NCBI GenBank assembly: GCA_023418595.1
Contig: JAEZZI010000014.1
Coordinates: 5,872 to 69,871 of the forward strand
DNA from: Pseudomonadota bacterium
GTDB taxonomy: Bacteria > Pseudomonadota > Alphaproteobacteria > Sphingomonadales > Sphingomonadaceae
Direction: 5' to 3'
Length of the DNA stretch: 64,000 nt
Part shown: one piece after another, positions 43,860 through 60,879 of the stretch
How positions within the stretch are numbered: the stretch's first letter is position 1
How the letters are laid out: each line of letters starts with the position of its first letter
The notes under the pieces: generated by a model
What the model saw: the letters and a program-made list of their open reading frames with translations, nothing else
Told to the model about the DNA's origin: nothing
Database searches by the model: none
Translations under genes and position numbers: made by a program

Positions 43860-45344
43860 TCAGCTCGCCTTGCGCAGCGGCGTGTGGAGCCGCGCGCCGA
43901 CTTCGCGCGTGACGCCGGGGCCGCGGTCGAGGAAGATGGGGCCAAGCTTGTTGGCGTCCTGCGCGCCCTTGCCCATCACGAAGGCGACCGATTTGCGCTC
44001 CTCGCGCCCGTCGGCCCAGGTGTAGCGCGCGTCGATCATCATGATCGGCACGCAATAGCTACGTCCCCCGGTCTCGATGGGATTGACCTGTCCCAGTGGC
44101 ATCGACAGCTTGCCGTTCAGAGCGCGCACCATCTGCGGGCCGACTTCCAGTGCGGTCGCGGGCGATGGCGGACGTTCTTCGAAGAACCGCGCGATCTGGG
44201 CATCCTGATCGGCATGCGCGGTGAGCATCGCGGTCGCGACGTCGAGCGAAATCACAGCGACATCGGTGTGGTTTTCCGCGATCAGTTCGAATTCGAGCAT
44301 CAGCTGGGTCATGCTGACCGTGATGCGCTGGGCATTGAGGATGAAGCCCAGCCCACCACCATTCGCCCGTGGGCGGGGTGCGGGGGGCGGCATCGGCACG
44401 ACGGGAGCGGCGGTGGGCCTGGGCGCCGGCGGTGGAGACGGCGACGGGGAGGCCCGGCCCACCGGCGGGATGCGCGTGGTGATGAGCCCCTTTGGCAAAT
44501 CGGGGGCGCTGGCCGCGGGCTGCGGTGCAGGCGTCGGGGGCGCGGCCGGCGCGGCCGGCGCGGGCGCGGGTGCAGGCATGCCGGGCACGGCGCGACGGAT
44601 ATTGGGATTGGCGATCTCAGCGGCGACGCGGCGCACCGGGACGGGACCGGCAGGCATCGTCGGCGCACGCGGCACGGGGGCAACGGGCGGCGGCGGTTCG
44701 GCAACCGGTTCGAGGATTTCGGGCGCCTCGTCCTGATCGACGGCATCGGCAACGCGGCGGCGACGGAACAGCAACCACCCCGCCCCGCCCGCCAGGCCGA
44801 TCGCCGCCAGCGCGATCAGCCAGCGGGGAATGCCGCCCGATGGCTGTTCGGGGGCTTGCGGGGCGGTCGTCGCCTCGGGAATCGGCCGGGGCGCGGGTGT
44901 GGAAGTTTCGGGCGGCGGCTGCGTCGCGGTGTCGGCCGGAGCGTCCGTTTCGGGCACGCTCGTCGGTGCCGGCGCCGTCGGTTGCGGGATTGGTGTCGGG
45001 CTGGGCGCGGGCGACGGAGTGGTCGTCTGAGGCTGTGCGGCGCGAGGTTGCGCGGGTGCAGGTGCTGGCGTGGGCGTGATCGTGGGAACGACGACCGGGG
45101 GCTGGGCAGGCGTGGGCTCTGCCTGATCCGCCGGTGGGGGCGTCGGTGTTGGGCTTGGTGCAGGCGCTTGCTGACCGGAAGGGGGCAGCGACCAGTCACC
45201 CATCGGCGGTACAAAGCGTTCCTGACTCTGGGCGAATGCGGGCGAGGCTGCGAACACGAACAGCGCCGCTCCGGTCATCAGGACAGGACGCAGCGGCGCG
45301 AATCGACGAGAATGAGGGAATCGAACGGAACGGCGGTTGGGCAT
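43860..45344 (-). CDS. Proline-rich single-span membrane protein
   Basis: 494 residues. Residues 1-39 form a signal sequence; 50-170 is a Pro/Thr/Ala-rich stretch, 174-193 a membrane helix (WLIALAAIGLAGGAGWLLFR) with a basic RRRR stop-transfer, 200-345 again Pro/Ala-rich, and 350-494 a compact conserved-looking domain (GFILNAQRITVSMTQLMLEF to GPIFLDRGPGVTREVGARL). Topology predicts the Pro-rich part outside and the C-terminal domain in the cytoplasm. The ATG at 45344 has GAGAGGG just before it. No function recognised. Confidence 0.82.
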   Translation of the reverse strand: MPNRRSVRFPHSRRFAPLRPVLMTGAALFVFAASPAFAQSQERFVPPMGDWSLPPSGQQAPAPSPTPTPPPADQAEPTPAQPPVVVPTITPTPAPAPAQPRAAQPQTTTPSPAPSPTPIPQPTAPAPTSVPETDAPADTATQPPPETSTPAPRPIPEATTAPQAPEQPSGGIPRWLIALAAIGLAGGAGWLLFRRRRVADAVDQDEAPEILEPVAEPPPPVAPVPRAPTMPAGPVPVRRVAAEIANPNIRRAVPGMPAPAPAPAAPAAPPTPAPQPAASAPDLPKGLITTRIPPVGRASPSPSPPPAPRPTAAPVVPMPPPAPRPRANGGGLGFILNAQRITVSMTQLMLEFELIAENHTDVAVISLDVATAMLTAHADQDAQIARFFEERPPSPATALEVGPQMVRALNGKLSMPLGQVNPIETGGRSYCVPIMMIDARYTWADGREERKSVAFVMGKGAQDANKLGPIFLDRGPGVTREVGARLHTPLRKAS

Positions 45345-45470
45345 GGTCCCTCTCAACGAGGCAATCGCAGTTGAATGCCAGCGGAAGATGCGGGCCTATG
45401 CGACGAAGCGAGGCTCGGGGGCGGTGAGATGATTCTGTGCGGATCTGGCCACCGCGTCCTGTTCCAACCC

Positions 45471-45510
45471 CGTCTGTCAAATTGACAGACGCGCCCCTCA
45501 CGCCTATACC
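45471..45510 (+). promoter_or_regulatory. Sigma-70-type promoter of rpoBC with dyad -35
   Basis: TTGACA (45482-45487), a 17-bp spacer, then TATACC (45505-45510) read as a near-consensus promoter about 200 bp before rpoB. TTGACA is the right half of a perfect dyad CGTCTGTCAA-A-TTGACAGACG (45471-45491). The left-half TTGACA on the minus strand has no matching -10, so it is more likely an operator than a second promoter. Confidence 0.65.
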
Positions 45511-45713
45511 GCCGTCATACCCCAGCATGGATCGAGACAGGACGCGCCGTCGCGCAGTGCGTCCTACGGATGATCGGCCGGGTTCAGGACGCTGAAAAGC
45601 TGCGGTTTCCGGCAAGGAGGCACGCGGCTTTTTGTGTCTTTTCCTGCGTCTGAACTCCGGTCGCAAGCCGGAACCGAAATTTACGCACGATCAAGATCAA
45701 GGCAATATTCTCT

Positions 45714-49895
<4,182 letters not shown>

Positions 49896-49909
49896 CGTAA
49901 CGGAAGGAG

Positions 49910-49984
49910 GCGCTCAGGCTGAGATTGTCGAAGCCTTTGCGTCTCCGGCCCGTGCTCGCCCTTCGACAGGCTCAGGGTGAGCGC
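49910..49984. repeat. Paired inverted repeat, family CTTCGACAGGCTCAGG
   Basis: Arms about 49910-49934 and 49958-49984 are imperfect reverse complements with TTCGACAGGCTCAG and CTGAG-TGTCGAAGC cores. It lies in the 129-bp space between rpoB and rpoC, an unusual insertion in a core operon. A cleaner copy is at 54376-54449. Confidence 0.8.
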
Positions 49985-50024
49985 TCCCGTTGCGAGAGAT
50001 TTTCCTCCCAGAGAGGTTTGTAAA

Positions 50025-54272
<4,248 letters not shown>

Positions 54273-54307
54273 GCCCCTCGCCGGGTCCGCCCGATATTGA
54301 TTGAACA

Positions 54308-54343
54308 AAAACCGCCGTCGGGAGCGATCCCGGCGGCGGTTTT
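54308..54343 (+). terminator. Rho-independent terminator after rpoC
   Basis: AAAACCGCCG/CGGCGGTTTT stem with a further inner pairing (TCGGGA/TCCCGG) and a T-rich end, 35 bp past rpoC. Confidence 0.85.
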
Positions 54344-54375
54344 CGTTTCTGTGGTGAAAGCAGAATTCATTTTGC

Positions 54376-54449
54376 TCGTGCTGAGCTTGTCGAAGCACTG
54401 TCGGTCCTGGCACGAAAAAAAGGACTATGCTTCGACAAGCTCAGCACGA
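54376..54449. repeat. Paired inverted repeat, family CTTCGACAAGCTCAGCACGA
   Basis: Perfect 22-bp arms (54376-54397 and 54428-54449) around a 30-bp loop. Related to 49910-49984. It sits between the rpoC terminator and proS. Confidence 0.9.
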
Positions 54450-54526
54450 ACGGGAATTGGGGTCTGCACCCCCGCCTCTCTCACCAAAGATTGACGCGGG
54501 CGTTCGCCGCGCTAACGGTCGCGGCC

Positions 54527-56059
54527 ATGATCAAGCATGCTCTGACCGTCAAACGCGCCGACGATTTCGCCGCCTGGTATCAACAGGTCATCACCGAAGC
54601 CGATCTGGCCGAGGAATCGGGCGTGCGCGGGTGCATGGTGATCCGGCCCTGGGGGTACGGCATCTGGGAACGAATCCAGCGGCTGCTCGACGACCGGATC
54701 AAGGCGACGGGGCATGAGAATTGCTATTTTCCGCTGTTCATCCCGCTTTCCTATTTCGAAAAGGAAGCCGAGCATGTCGACGGCTTTGCCAAGGAAATGG
54801 CGGTCGTCACGCACCACAGGCTGATCCAGAAAGACGGCAAGCTGGTCCCCGATCCGGCGGCCAAGCTGGAAGAGCCGCTGGTCGTGCGCCCGACATCGGA
54901 AACCGTGATCGGCGCGGCGTTTTCGCGCTGGATCAAATCATGGCGCGACCTGCCCGTGCTCATCAACCAATGGGCGAACGTCGTTCGCTGGGAAATGCGG
55001 ACGCGGATGTTTCTGCGCACCAGCGAGTTTCTTTGGCAGGAAGGGCATACGGCGCACGCGACCGAAGCCGAGGCGCGCGAAGAAACGCTCAAGATGCTCG
55101 AAGTCTATCGCAGCTTTTCCGAAGATTGCCTGGGCGTGCCGGTGATCGCTGGCGAAAAGCCCGAGCATGAGCGGTTTCCGGGCGCGGTCGCGACCTATTC
55201 GATCGAGGCGATGATGCAGGACGGCAAGGCGCTGCAAGCCGGCACCTCGCACTTCCTGGGCACCACATTCTCGTCTGCGCAGAATATCCGGTTCCAGAAC
55301 AGCGAAGGGCAGCTCGAGCTGGCACAGACCACCAGCTGGGGCGTGTCGACGCGGATGATCGGCGGCGTCATCATGGTCCATGGCGACGATGACGGCCTGC
55401 GCGTGCCGCCGCGGATCGCGCCGTGGCAAGTGGTGATCGTACCGATGCTGCGCGACGTGCCCGAGGATGCCGCGCTCGTCGATTACTGCACCGAAATCCA
55501 TGCCCGGATCGCGCGCGAAACCGCACTGGGCGAGCCGATACGCGTCCTGCTCGATCGTCGCCCGGCCAAGGCGGCGGCGAAGCGCTGGGGCTGGGTGAAG
55601 AAAGGCGCGCCGATCATCGTCGAGGTCGGCGGGCGCGACATGGCGGGCGGCCAGGTCAGCGTGATCCGCCGCGATCGCCTTTACCGCGAGGATGGCAAGC
55701 TCGACAGCGCGGGAGCGAGCCGCGACGAGTTCGTCGCATCGGTCGGCGCGTTGCTCGATGAAATCCAGGGCACGCTCCATGCCGACGCAAAGGCGCGGCT
55801 GGATGCCGGGATCACTCGCGGCATCACCGAATTCGACGCGCTCAAGGCGCATTTCGAACAGGGCGGCAAATATCCCGGCTGGGTCGAGGTCCAGTGGGCC
55901 AGGCCGACCCGCGATGCACTGGACAAGGTGGTCGCGCGGCTGAAGGAATTGAAGCTGACCGTGCGCAACGTGCCGAACGAAGCCGCGTCGGTCGATGGCG
56001 TCTGCATCTTCAGCGGAGAGCCGGCGGTCGAGCGGATATTGGTCGCGCGGGCATACTGA
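54527..56059 (+). CDS. proS: Prolyl-tRNA synthetase, archaeal/eukaryotic-type
   Basis: 510 residues, a class II synthetase without the INS editing domain between motifs 2 and 3. Blocks: MVIRPWGYGIWERIQRLLDD, PTSETVIGAAFSRWIKSWRD, FLWQEGHTAHATEAEA, SWGVSTRMIGGVIMVHGDDD and KPVNEAAS-like C-terminal NVPNEAASVDGVCIF. The C-terminus ends in VARAY, as in the eukaryote-like type. The ATG at 54527 is chosen by length; upstream in-frame TTG starts are unlikely. A stand-alone editing protein would be needed for mis-acylated Ala, if any. Confidence 0.94.
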   Translation: MIKHALTVKRADDFAAWYQQVITEADLAEESGVRGCMVIRPWGYGIWERIQRLLDDRIKATGHENCYFPLFIPLSYFEKEAEHVDGFAKEMAVVTHHRLIQKDGKLVPDPAAKLEEPLVVRPTSETVIGAAFSRWIKSWRDLPVLINQWANVVRWEMRTRMFLRTSEFLWQEGHTAHATEAEAREETLKMLEVYRSFSEDCLGVPVIAGEKPEHERFPGAVATYSIEAMMQDGKALQAGTSHFLGTTFSSAQNIRFQNSEGQLELAQTTSWGVSTRMIGGVIMVHGDDDGLRVPPRIAPWQVVIVPMLRDVPEDAALVDYCTEIHARIARETALGEPIRVLLDRRPAKAAAKRWGWVKKGAPIIVEVGGRDMAGGQVSVIRRDRLYREDGKLDSAGASRDEFVASVGALLDEIQGTLHADAKARLDAGITRGITEFDALKAHFEQGGKYPGWVEVQWARPTRDALDKVVARLKELKLTVRNVPNEAASVDGVCIFSGEPAVERILVARAY

Positions 56060-56063
56060 CAAA

Positions 56064-56194
56064 CTCCTCCCCGGTTCGGAAAGGGGGACCGCTCGCGAAG
56101 CGAGGGGTGGAGGGGGCTGGCCGCGGGCGTCGCGCTTGCGGCCAGCCCCCTCCGTCAGTGCTTCGCACTGCCACCTCCCCCGATGGGGAAGGAG
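56064..56194. repeat. Paired inverted repeat, GGAGGGGGCTGGCCGC core
   Basis: Inner arms GGAGGGGGCTGGCCGC (56109-56124) and its complement (56138-56153), with outer CTCCTCCCC/GGGGAAGGAG partners toward 56064 and 56194. It is a composite, repeat-rich gene-end element related to the 23196-23298 class. Confidence 0.82.
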
Positions 56195-56261
56195 TTGGTC
56201 GGGATTTGAACTCCGCTCCCATTCATGCGTATCCTTGCCTGTCAAAATCGGGAGAGAGACC

Positions 56262-56609
56262 ATGCGCCGTACCGCCCTGTTTGCTGCCGCCGCCGTCGCG
56301 ATTTCCGCGCCCGCGCTCGCGCATCATGGCTGGTCGTCCTATGACGAGGCCAAGCCGATCACGCTTAACGGCACGCTGACCTCGGTTGCCTGGGCCAATC
56401 CGCACGGCACCGCGACGATGCGCTGGCAGGGCAAGCAATGGGACGTGATCCTGGCCCCCGTCAGCCGGATGACCGCACGCGGGCTGACCGAGGCGGAGAT
56501 CGCGCCCGGTCAGCGAATCAGCATGACCGGCTATGCCCGCCGCGACGGCACCGCAGAAATGCGGATCGAACGCGTGATGGTCGGCGACAAGACAGTCGAA
56601 CTGCGCTGA
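56262..56609 (+). CDS. Exported DUF6152-type small protein
   Basis: 115 residues with a signal peptide (MRRTALFAAAAVAISAPALA) then HHGWSSYDEAKPITLNGTL, the opening typical of DUF6152 proteins, and a beta-rich domain. GGAGAGAGA lies just before the ATG. The adjacent His-His after the cleavage site may bind metal (an inference). It is followed 10 bp later by a membrane protein gene, a common pairing. Confidence 0.82.
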   Translation: MRRTALFAAAAVAISAPALAHHGWSSYDEAKPITLNGTLTSVAWANPHGTATMRWQGKQWDVILAPVSRMTARGLTEAEIAPGQRISMTGYARRDGTAEMRIERVMVGDKTVELR

Positions 56610-56619
56610 TCCGCGACGC

Positions 56620-57105
56620 GTGGATGCGCTGATCCTGTCCGCCGCGCAGTGGCTCGACGCCGTCGGCATCGGGCCATGGGCGCGCGGCGGAGCGTTGGTC
56701 TATCCGGTCGCCAACACGCTCCACCTGCTGGGCCTGGTCATGCTGGTGGGCGGCATCGGCGTCGTGGATCTGCGCGTGCTGGGATTTTGGAAGCGATTGC
56801 CGATGGAGGCGCTGTCGCGCGCGCTGACGCCGGTTGCGATCGCGGGGCTTATCCTGATGGTGCCGACCGGCGTCGTGCTGTTCGCCGCCGACGGCGTGGC
56901 GCTGTCGGGATCGGACGCGTTCGAGCGCAAGCTGGTGCTGATCGCCATCGCGCTGGCCAATGCGCTGGCGTTCCGGGGAATGTTCGACAAGCGGATCGGC
57001 GGCTGGGGCGACCGCGCGCCCGCACTGGCGCGGATCATGGCGGCAGCATCGATCCTGTTATGGTTGCTCATCGGCACACTGGGACGCTGGATCGCCTATA
57101 GCTGA
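56620..57105 (+). CDS. DUF6644-type four-helix membrane protein
   Basis: 161 residues from a GTG at 56620. Four hydrophobic segments can be seen (VANTLHLLGLVMLVGGIGVV, VAIAGLILMVPTGVVLFAAD, VLIAIALANALAF, ILLWLLIGTLGRW). Histidine and Arg residues between helices recall small cytochrome-like membrane proteins. It probably forms a two-gene unit with the DUF6152 gene. Function unknown. Confidence 0.82.
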   Translation: MDALILSAAQWLDAVGIGPWARGGALVYPVANTLHLLGLVMLVGGIGVVDLRVLGFWKRLPMEALSRALTPVAIAGLILMVPTGVVLFAADGVALSGSDAFERKLVLIAIALANALAFRGMFDKRIGGWGDRAPALARIMAAASILLWLLIGTLGRWIAYS

Positions 57106-57124
57106 GCGCCGATTTCCGCTCTGC

Positions 57125-57202
57125 CCGTTCGTTTCGAGCGAAGTCGAGAAACGTGCCACAAGCATCCGGTTCACGTTTCTCGACTTCGCTCGAAACGAAC
57201 GG
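57125..57202. repeat. Paired inverted repeat, family CGTTCGTTTCGAG
   Basis: Arms 57125-57154 and 57173-57202 are perfect reverse complements of 30 bp with an 18-bp loop. Located between convergent genes. Confidence 0.9.
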
Positions 57203-57214
57203 AGGTGTAAGGCG

Positions 57215-58678
57215 TCAGCGCTTGTCCTCCATCCAGTCCGCGATCCGCGCTGTCGCCGCATCATCGACCGCCATCCCCAGTTTGGACCGTCGCCACAGCA
57301 CGTCGTCGGCAGTGCGCGCCCATTCCCTGTCCCGCATCCAGCGCAATTCGACCTCGGTAAGCCCGCCGCCCAGATCCGCGCCCATGCCGGCAATGTCCGA
57401 TACCCGGTCGAGTATTTCGAACAGCTGCGTCCCATAGGCATGGGTCATGCGTTCGGCCCGCATCGCCCCCAGAAACGGAAAGCGATCACGAACCCGCGCC
57501 AACAACCCCTCGAAGCTCTCGGCATCGCCGCCGGGCAAGGGTCGGCGACGCGTGTCGTCAGCGACCGGCCAGCCCATGACCTCGCCCAGCCGACGCATCG
57601 CATCCTCGCCCAGCGCGCGGGCGGTAGTGATCTTGCCGCCATAGACGGTCAGCACCGGCGGCCCGTCTTCGTCGATCGCGAGGCTGTAGTCGCGGGTGAC
57701 GGCGCGCGCCTGATCCGCGCCGTCATCGACCAGTGCGCGCACGCCCGACCAAATATGACGCACGTCGTCGCGCGCGATGGGGCGGATAAAGGACCGGTTG
57801 GCGGCGTCGATCAGATAGGCGATCTCGGCCTCGTCAATCACCGCCTGTTCAGGCGTGTCCACCGCCACATCGGTGGTGCCGATCGCGGTGTAGCGATCGA
57901 GCCACGGCACCGCGAACACGATCCGCCGGTCGGGCTGTTGCAGGATATAGGCATGGTCGCCGTCGTAGAGCCGATCGACGACGAGGTGGCTGCCCTTGAC
58001 CAGTCGCAGCCCCGGTCCCGGCTCGGCGTCGATGATGCGCGCGACCTGCGGCGCCCATGGGCCGGTTGCGTTGACCAGCGCCTTTGCCGCCACCTTTCGC
58101 CCGTCCGACAGCGTCGCGCGCCAGCCCTGTTGCGTGCGGGCGGCACCGACCAGCGCGGTTCGGGTTGCGACCTCAGCCCCCAAGCGCGCGGCATCGACCG
58201 CCATCGCCAGCGTCAGCCGGGCGTCGTCCACCCAGGCATCGGCATAGACGAAGCCGCGCTTCGCCCCCTTCAGCGGCGCGCGGTAGAGCAGATCAGCGTC
58301 TCGCAACCCACGCGATCTTGGCAGCGACGATCGCCCGCCCAGCAGGTCGTAAAGCAACAAGCCCGCCCGGACCAACCACCAGGGCCGGACCGCATGGTCA
58401 TGGGGCAGCACAAACTGCATTGGGCGAATCAGGTGCGGCGCTGCTGCCAACAGCCGCTCGCGTTCGTGCAGCGCTTCATGCACCAGCCGGAATTCATAGG
58501 TTTCCAGATAGCGCAGCCCGCCGTGAATCAGCTTGGTCGATGCCGACGAGGTATGGCTGGCCAGATCGTCCTGTTCGACCAGCAGCACCGTGCGCCCGTT
58601 GACCGCCGCCTCGCGCGCGATGGCGCAGCCGTTGATTCCGCCGCCAATGATCAGGAGGTCGTACGCCACGTCGCGCAC
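57215..58678 (-). CDS. glpD: Glycerol-3-phosphate dehydrogenase, FAD-dependent
   Basis: 487 residues. N-terminal FAD motif LLIIGGGINGCAIAREAAVN, then LVEQDDLASHTSSASTKLIH and HGGLRYLETYEFRLVHEALH, VNATGPWAPQVARI and VYGGKITTARALGE; the C-terminal cap follows. It oxidises sn-glycerol 3-phosphate to dihydroxyacetone phosphate at the membrane, passing electrons to quinone. The GTG at 58678 is used; the GTG at 58669 is also plausible. No glpK or glpF is adjacent. Confidence 0.93.
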   Translation of the reverse strand: MRDVAYDLLIIGGGINGCAIAREAAVNGRTVLLVEQDDLASHTSSASTKLIHGGLRYLETYEFRLVHEALHERERLLAAAPHLIRPMQFVLPHDHAVRPWWLVRAGLLLYDLLGGRSSLPRSRGLRDADLLYRAPLKGAKRGFVYADAWVDDARLTLAMAVDAARLGAEVATRTALVGAARTQQGWRATLSDGRKVAAKALVNATGPWAPQVARIIDAEPGPGLRLVKGSHLVVDRLYDGDHAYILQQPDRRIVFAVPWLDRYTAIGTTDVAVDTPEQAVIDEAEIAYLIDAANRSFIRPIARDDVRHIWSGVRALVDDGADQARAVTRDYSLAIDEDGPPVLTVYGGKITTARALGEDAMRRLGEVMGWPVADDTRRRPLPGGDAESFEGLLARVRDRFPFLGAMRAERMTHAYGTQLFEILDRVSDIAGMGADLGGGLTEVELRWMRDREWARTADDVLWRRSKLGMAVDDAATARIADWMEDKR

Positions 58679-58688
58679 CCTATCCGTT

Positions 58689-59330
58689 TCAGGGCGCCGG
58701 CGTCACCCCGGATCGGCCATTCCGGAAGATCAGCATCAGATTGTTGGCAGGCATTTCCACCAGCCGATCGAAATCCAGCCCCCTTGCGGCTGCCGCAGCG
58801 GTCACATCCTCGACGCTGCGCAGTCCCCAGCGCGCATCCCGCGACTTGAGCGATGCGTCGAACGCCAGGTTGGACGGAGCGGTTGCCACATCGCCGCGCA
58901 TGTAGGGACCGTAGAGGATCAGCGGCGCACCATCCGCCAACACCGCCGCCGCGCCGGTCATCAGCCCCAATGTCGCTTCCCACGGCGCGATATGCACCAT
59001 GTTGATGCACAACAGCGCGTCGGCGCGATCGACCGGCCAGCCCGGATCGGTCGCGTCGATCGCGACCGGCGTGGCGACGTTGCCCAGCCCGGCGGTCCAG
59101 GACGCGATCGATGCGAGCGCGGACGGATCGGGATCGCTCGGTTGCCAATGCAACGCGGGAAAGCGCTCTGCGAAATGGGCGATATGTTCCCCCGTTCCGC
59201 TTGCGATTTCCAGGACATTGCCGCTGTTCGGCAGCACATCCGCCAGCACTGCCGCGATCGCGTCGCGGTTGCGTTCGGTTGCCGGCGCATGGCGACGCGC
59301 GCCGCTATCAGTTCTCCAATTCGACGGCAT
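58689..59330 (-). CDS. DUF938 family SAM-dependent methyltransferase-like protein
   Basis: 213 residues. RRHAPATERNRDAIAAVL and VLEIASGTGEHIAHFAERFP are the family signature with the glycine-rich SAM loop, followed by LHWQPSDPDPSALASI and LLCINMVHIAPWEAT. The ATG at 59330 is used; an upstream start would overlap the next gene. Substrate unknown. Ends 11 bp before glpD. Confidence 0.85.
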   Translation of the reverse strand: MPSNWRTDSGARRHAPATERNRDAIAAVLADVLPNSGNVLEIASGTGEHIAHFAERFPALHWQPSDPDPSALASIASWTAGLGNVATPVAIDATDPGWPVDRADALLCINMVHIAPWEATLGLMTGAAAVLADGAPLILYGPYMRGDVATAPSNLAFDASLKSRDARWGLRSVEDVTAAAAARGLDFDRLVEMPANNLMLIFRNGRSGVTPAP

Positions 59331-59353
59331 CTCGGGTGTCGCTACCGGCGACG

Positions 59354-59980
59354 TCACTGGCCGCATGCCGAACGATCGCCCGCTTCGCAGGCGACGACGC
59401 GCGCGCGCCAATCCGCCATCCGCGCCTGTTCGCGTTCGGCATGTTCGGCGTTGATGCGTTCGACCTCGGCGCGATATTCGGCCAGGCGGCGGGCGTTTTC
59501 GGCCTCCACCCGTTCGCGGGCTTCGCGATTGAGGGTTTCGGCGCGCTGCATTTCCATCCGGTGCCGCTCGGCCTGTTCGGCGTAGAGCTTGGCCGCGACG
59601 GCGCGCTGTTCTTCTTCGGATGGCCCCAGCAGCGTTTCCATGATCGCATCGACGCGTCCGGCCGCACGTTCCTCCGCGCCCGGCGCCGCCTCTGCGGCTA
59701 TGGTCGCGCCGGTATCGCCCGCCGCTGCAGCACCGGCGGCCAGCGCAGGGGTCACCGGCGCCGGCTCTGTGGCGCCCTGTGCGGACGCTTCGGCATCGGG
59801 ATCGACGGGTGTACCCAAACCGCCTGCGGCGGCTTCGGTATCATCGGCGCGGGAAAAGGGGTCGCTGCCGGCCGACACCGACGGCGGCAGATCGACGGTC
59901 TGGATCGGGTTGCTGGTCTGGGCAGTCGCGGGCGTCGCGCAGAGCGCCAGCGCCACGCCGCTCGTCAACAGGATACGCAT
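59354..59980 (-). CDS. Exported Ala/Glu-rich hypothetical protein
   Basis: 208 residues from the ATG at 59980 with GAGGAA upstream. Signal peptide (RILLTSGVALALCATPATAQ), a low-complexity Ala/Pro region, then a long charged helix from about 125 (ERVEAENARRLAEYRAEVER, EREQARMADWRARV) likely to form a coiled coil, and a small Cys-containing tail (CEAGDRSACGQ). No known family. Probably periplasmic. Confidence 0.78.
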   Translation of the reverse strand: MRILLTSGVALALCATPATAQTSNPIQTVDLPPSVSAGSDPFSRADDTEAAAGGLGTPVDPDAEASAQGATEPAPVTPALAAGAAAAGDTGATIAAEAAPGAEERAAGRVDAIMETLLGPSEEEQRAVAAKLYAEQAERHRMEMQRAETLNREARERVEAENARRLAEYRAEVERINAEHAEREQARMADWRARVVACEAGDRSACGQ

Positions 59981-60105
59981 TACAAATTCCTCGTCCTTTA
60001 TTCCCAAAGGCTGTGGCCGTCGCGGCAACGGGTCAACCCGTCGCGCGCCGAACGGCATCGTTCCCGGTTCAGAACGGTCGAACCGGCCTAGGGTTGCCGG
60101 ATCGG

Positions 60106-60197
60106 CGCAACGATGCATTGTTGCGGAAATATCGCAGTTCAGAGACATATTCGCAAAACACTTCACGCCTCGTCGCAACTTTTGTTGCAATGCAACA
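60106..60197. promoter_or_regulatory. Two GCAAC/GTTGC palindromes in a divergent promoter region
   Basis: A near-perfect 20-bp dyad starts at 60106 (CGCAAC...GTTGCG, to 60125), and a perfect 15-bp dyad TGTTGCA-A-TGCAACA spans 60183-60197, with an overlapping GCAAC-TTTT-GTTGC at 60175-60188. The 325-bp space 59981-60305 between two divergent genes is AT-richer than its surroundings. This is a plausible operator region for an unidentified regulator. Confidence 0.45.
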
Positions 60198-60305
60198 GCT
60201 TTCGTGATTCCTTGATGAACGAGCGAAGACCGGGTTGTTCAGCACGTTGTTAACCATGCTCTGCGATACTCGGCTTCGTTATCCACGGGGGTGGGAGTGA
60301 ATGAT

Positions 60306-60857
60306 ATGGGCAGTCGCATGAAACCGGCCGAAGGCGCGATGACGCTGGCGGAGATGAAGGAATTTGCCAGCTTTCCGTCGTCGACCCAGCGTTATGTTCG
60401 CCGGTCGCTCGACATCGGTCTGGACCGCGACGACGCGCTGGCGCGCTGGTCGCGCGACGTGGTCGAGGCGGCGAGCATCCGGGCGCAGGCGCGCATCTAC
60501 GACCGCCTGCCCGATCTTCGCGCGACGATCCCCGACGACAGCGCGCTCGACGCGATCGAGCCGTTCATGGCGCCGCTCATCACCGTTTCCGCGTTCGACC
60601 TGGGTCAGGGGCGGCTGATCAGCTTTTCGGCGTACCGATTCCTCTACGAACGACTGGTGGGCGCAGAGGTTCGCCCGTTCCTGCCCGCTGCCTTCTGTGC
60701 GGCAGCGGCGATGCCGCATCTGCATCCCGATCTGCGCCGCAAATTGCTCCAATCGATTTCGGAAGCGGCGGCGACCGCATCCGGCTGGTCCTCGCGTCAG
60801 CCCGCTTTCTACCCGGCCTGGGTGGAAAAGGTCGACGCGCAGCCGATGGCCCATTGA
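60306..60857 (+). CDS. Hypothetical protein, no family recognised
   Basis: 183 residues. The ATG at 60306 has GGAG 8 bases upstream; in-frame GTGs at 60291 and 60297 are alternatives. The protein is mostly helical, with no signal peptide. Notable stretches are MTLAEMKEFASFPSSTQRYV near the start, MAPLITVSAFDLGQGRLISF in the middle and CAAAAMPHLHPDLRRKLL late. It is divergent from the Ala/Glu-rich exported protein and may share its control region. Confidence 0.75.
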   Translation: MGSRMKPAEGAMTLAEMKEFASFPSSTQRYVRRSLDIGLDRDDALARWSRDVVEAASIRAQARIYDRLPDLRATIPDDSALDAIEPFMAPLITVSAFDLGQGRLISFSAYRFLYERLVGAEVRPFLPAAFCAAAAMPHLHPDLRRKLLQSISEAAATASGWSSRQPAFYPAWVEKVDAQPMAH

Positions 60858-60879
60858 ACGCGATCCGGTTCAGACCCGT

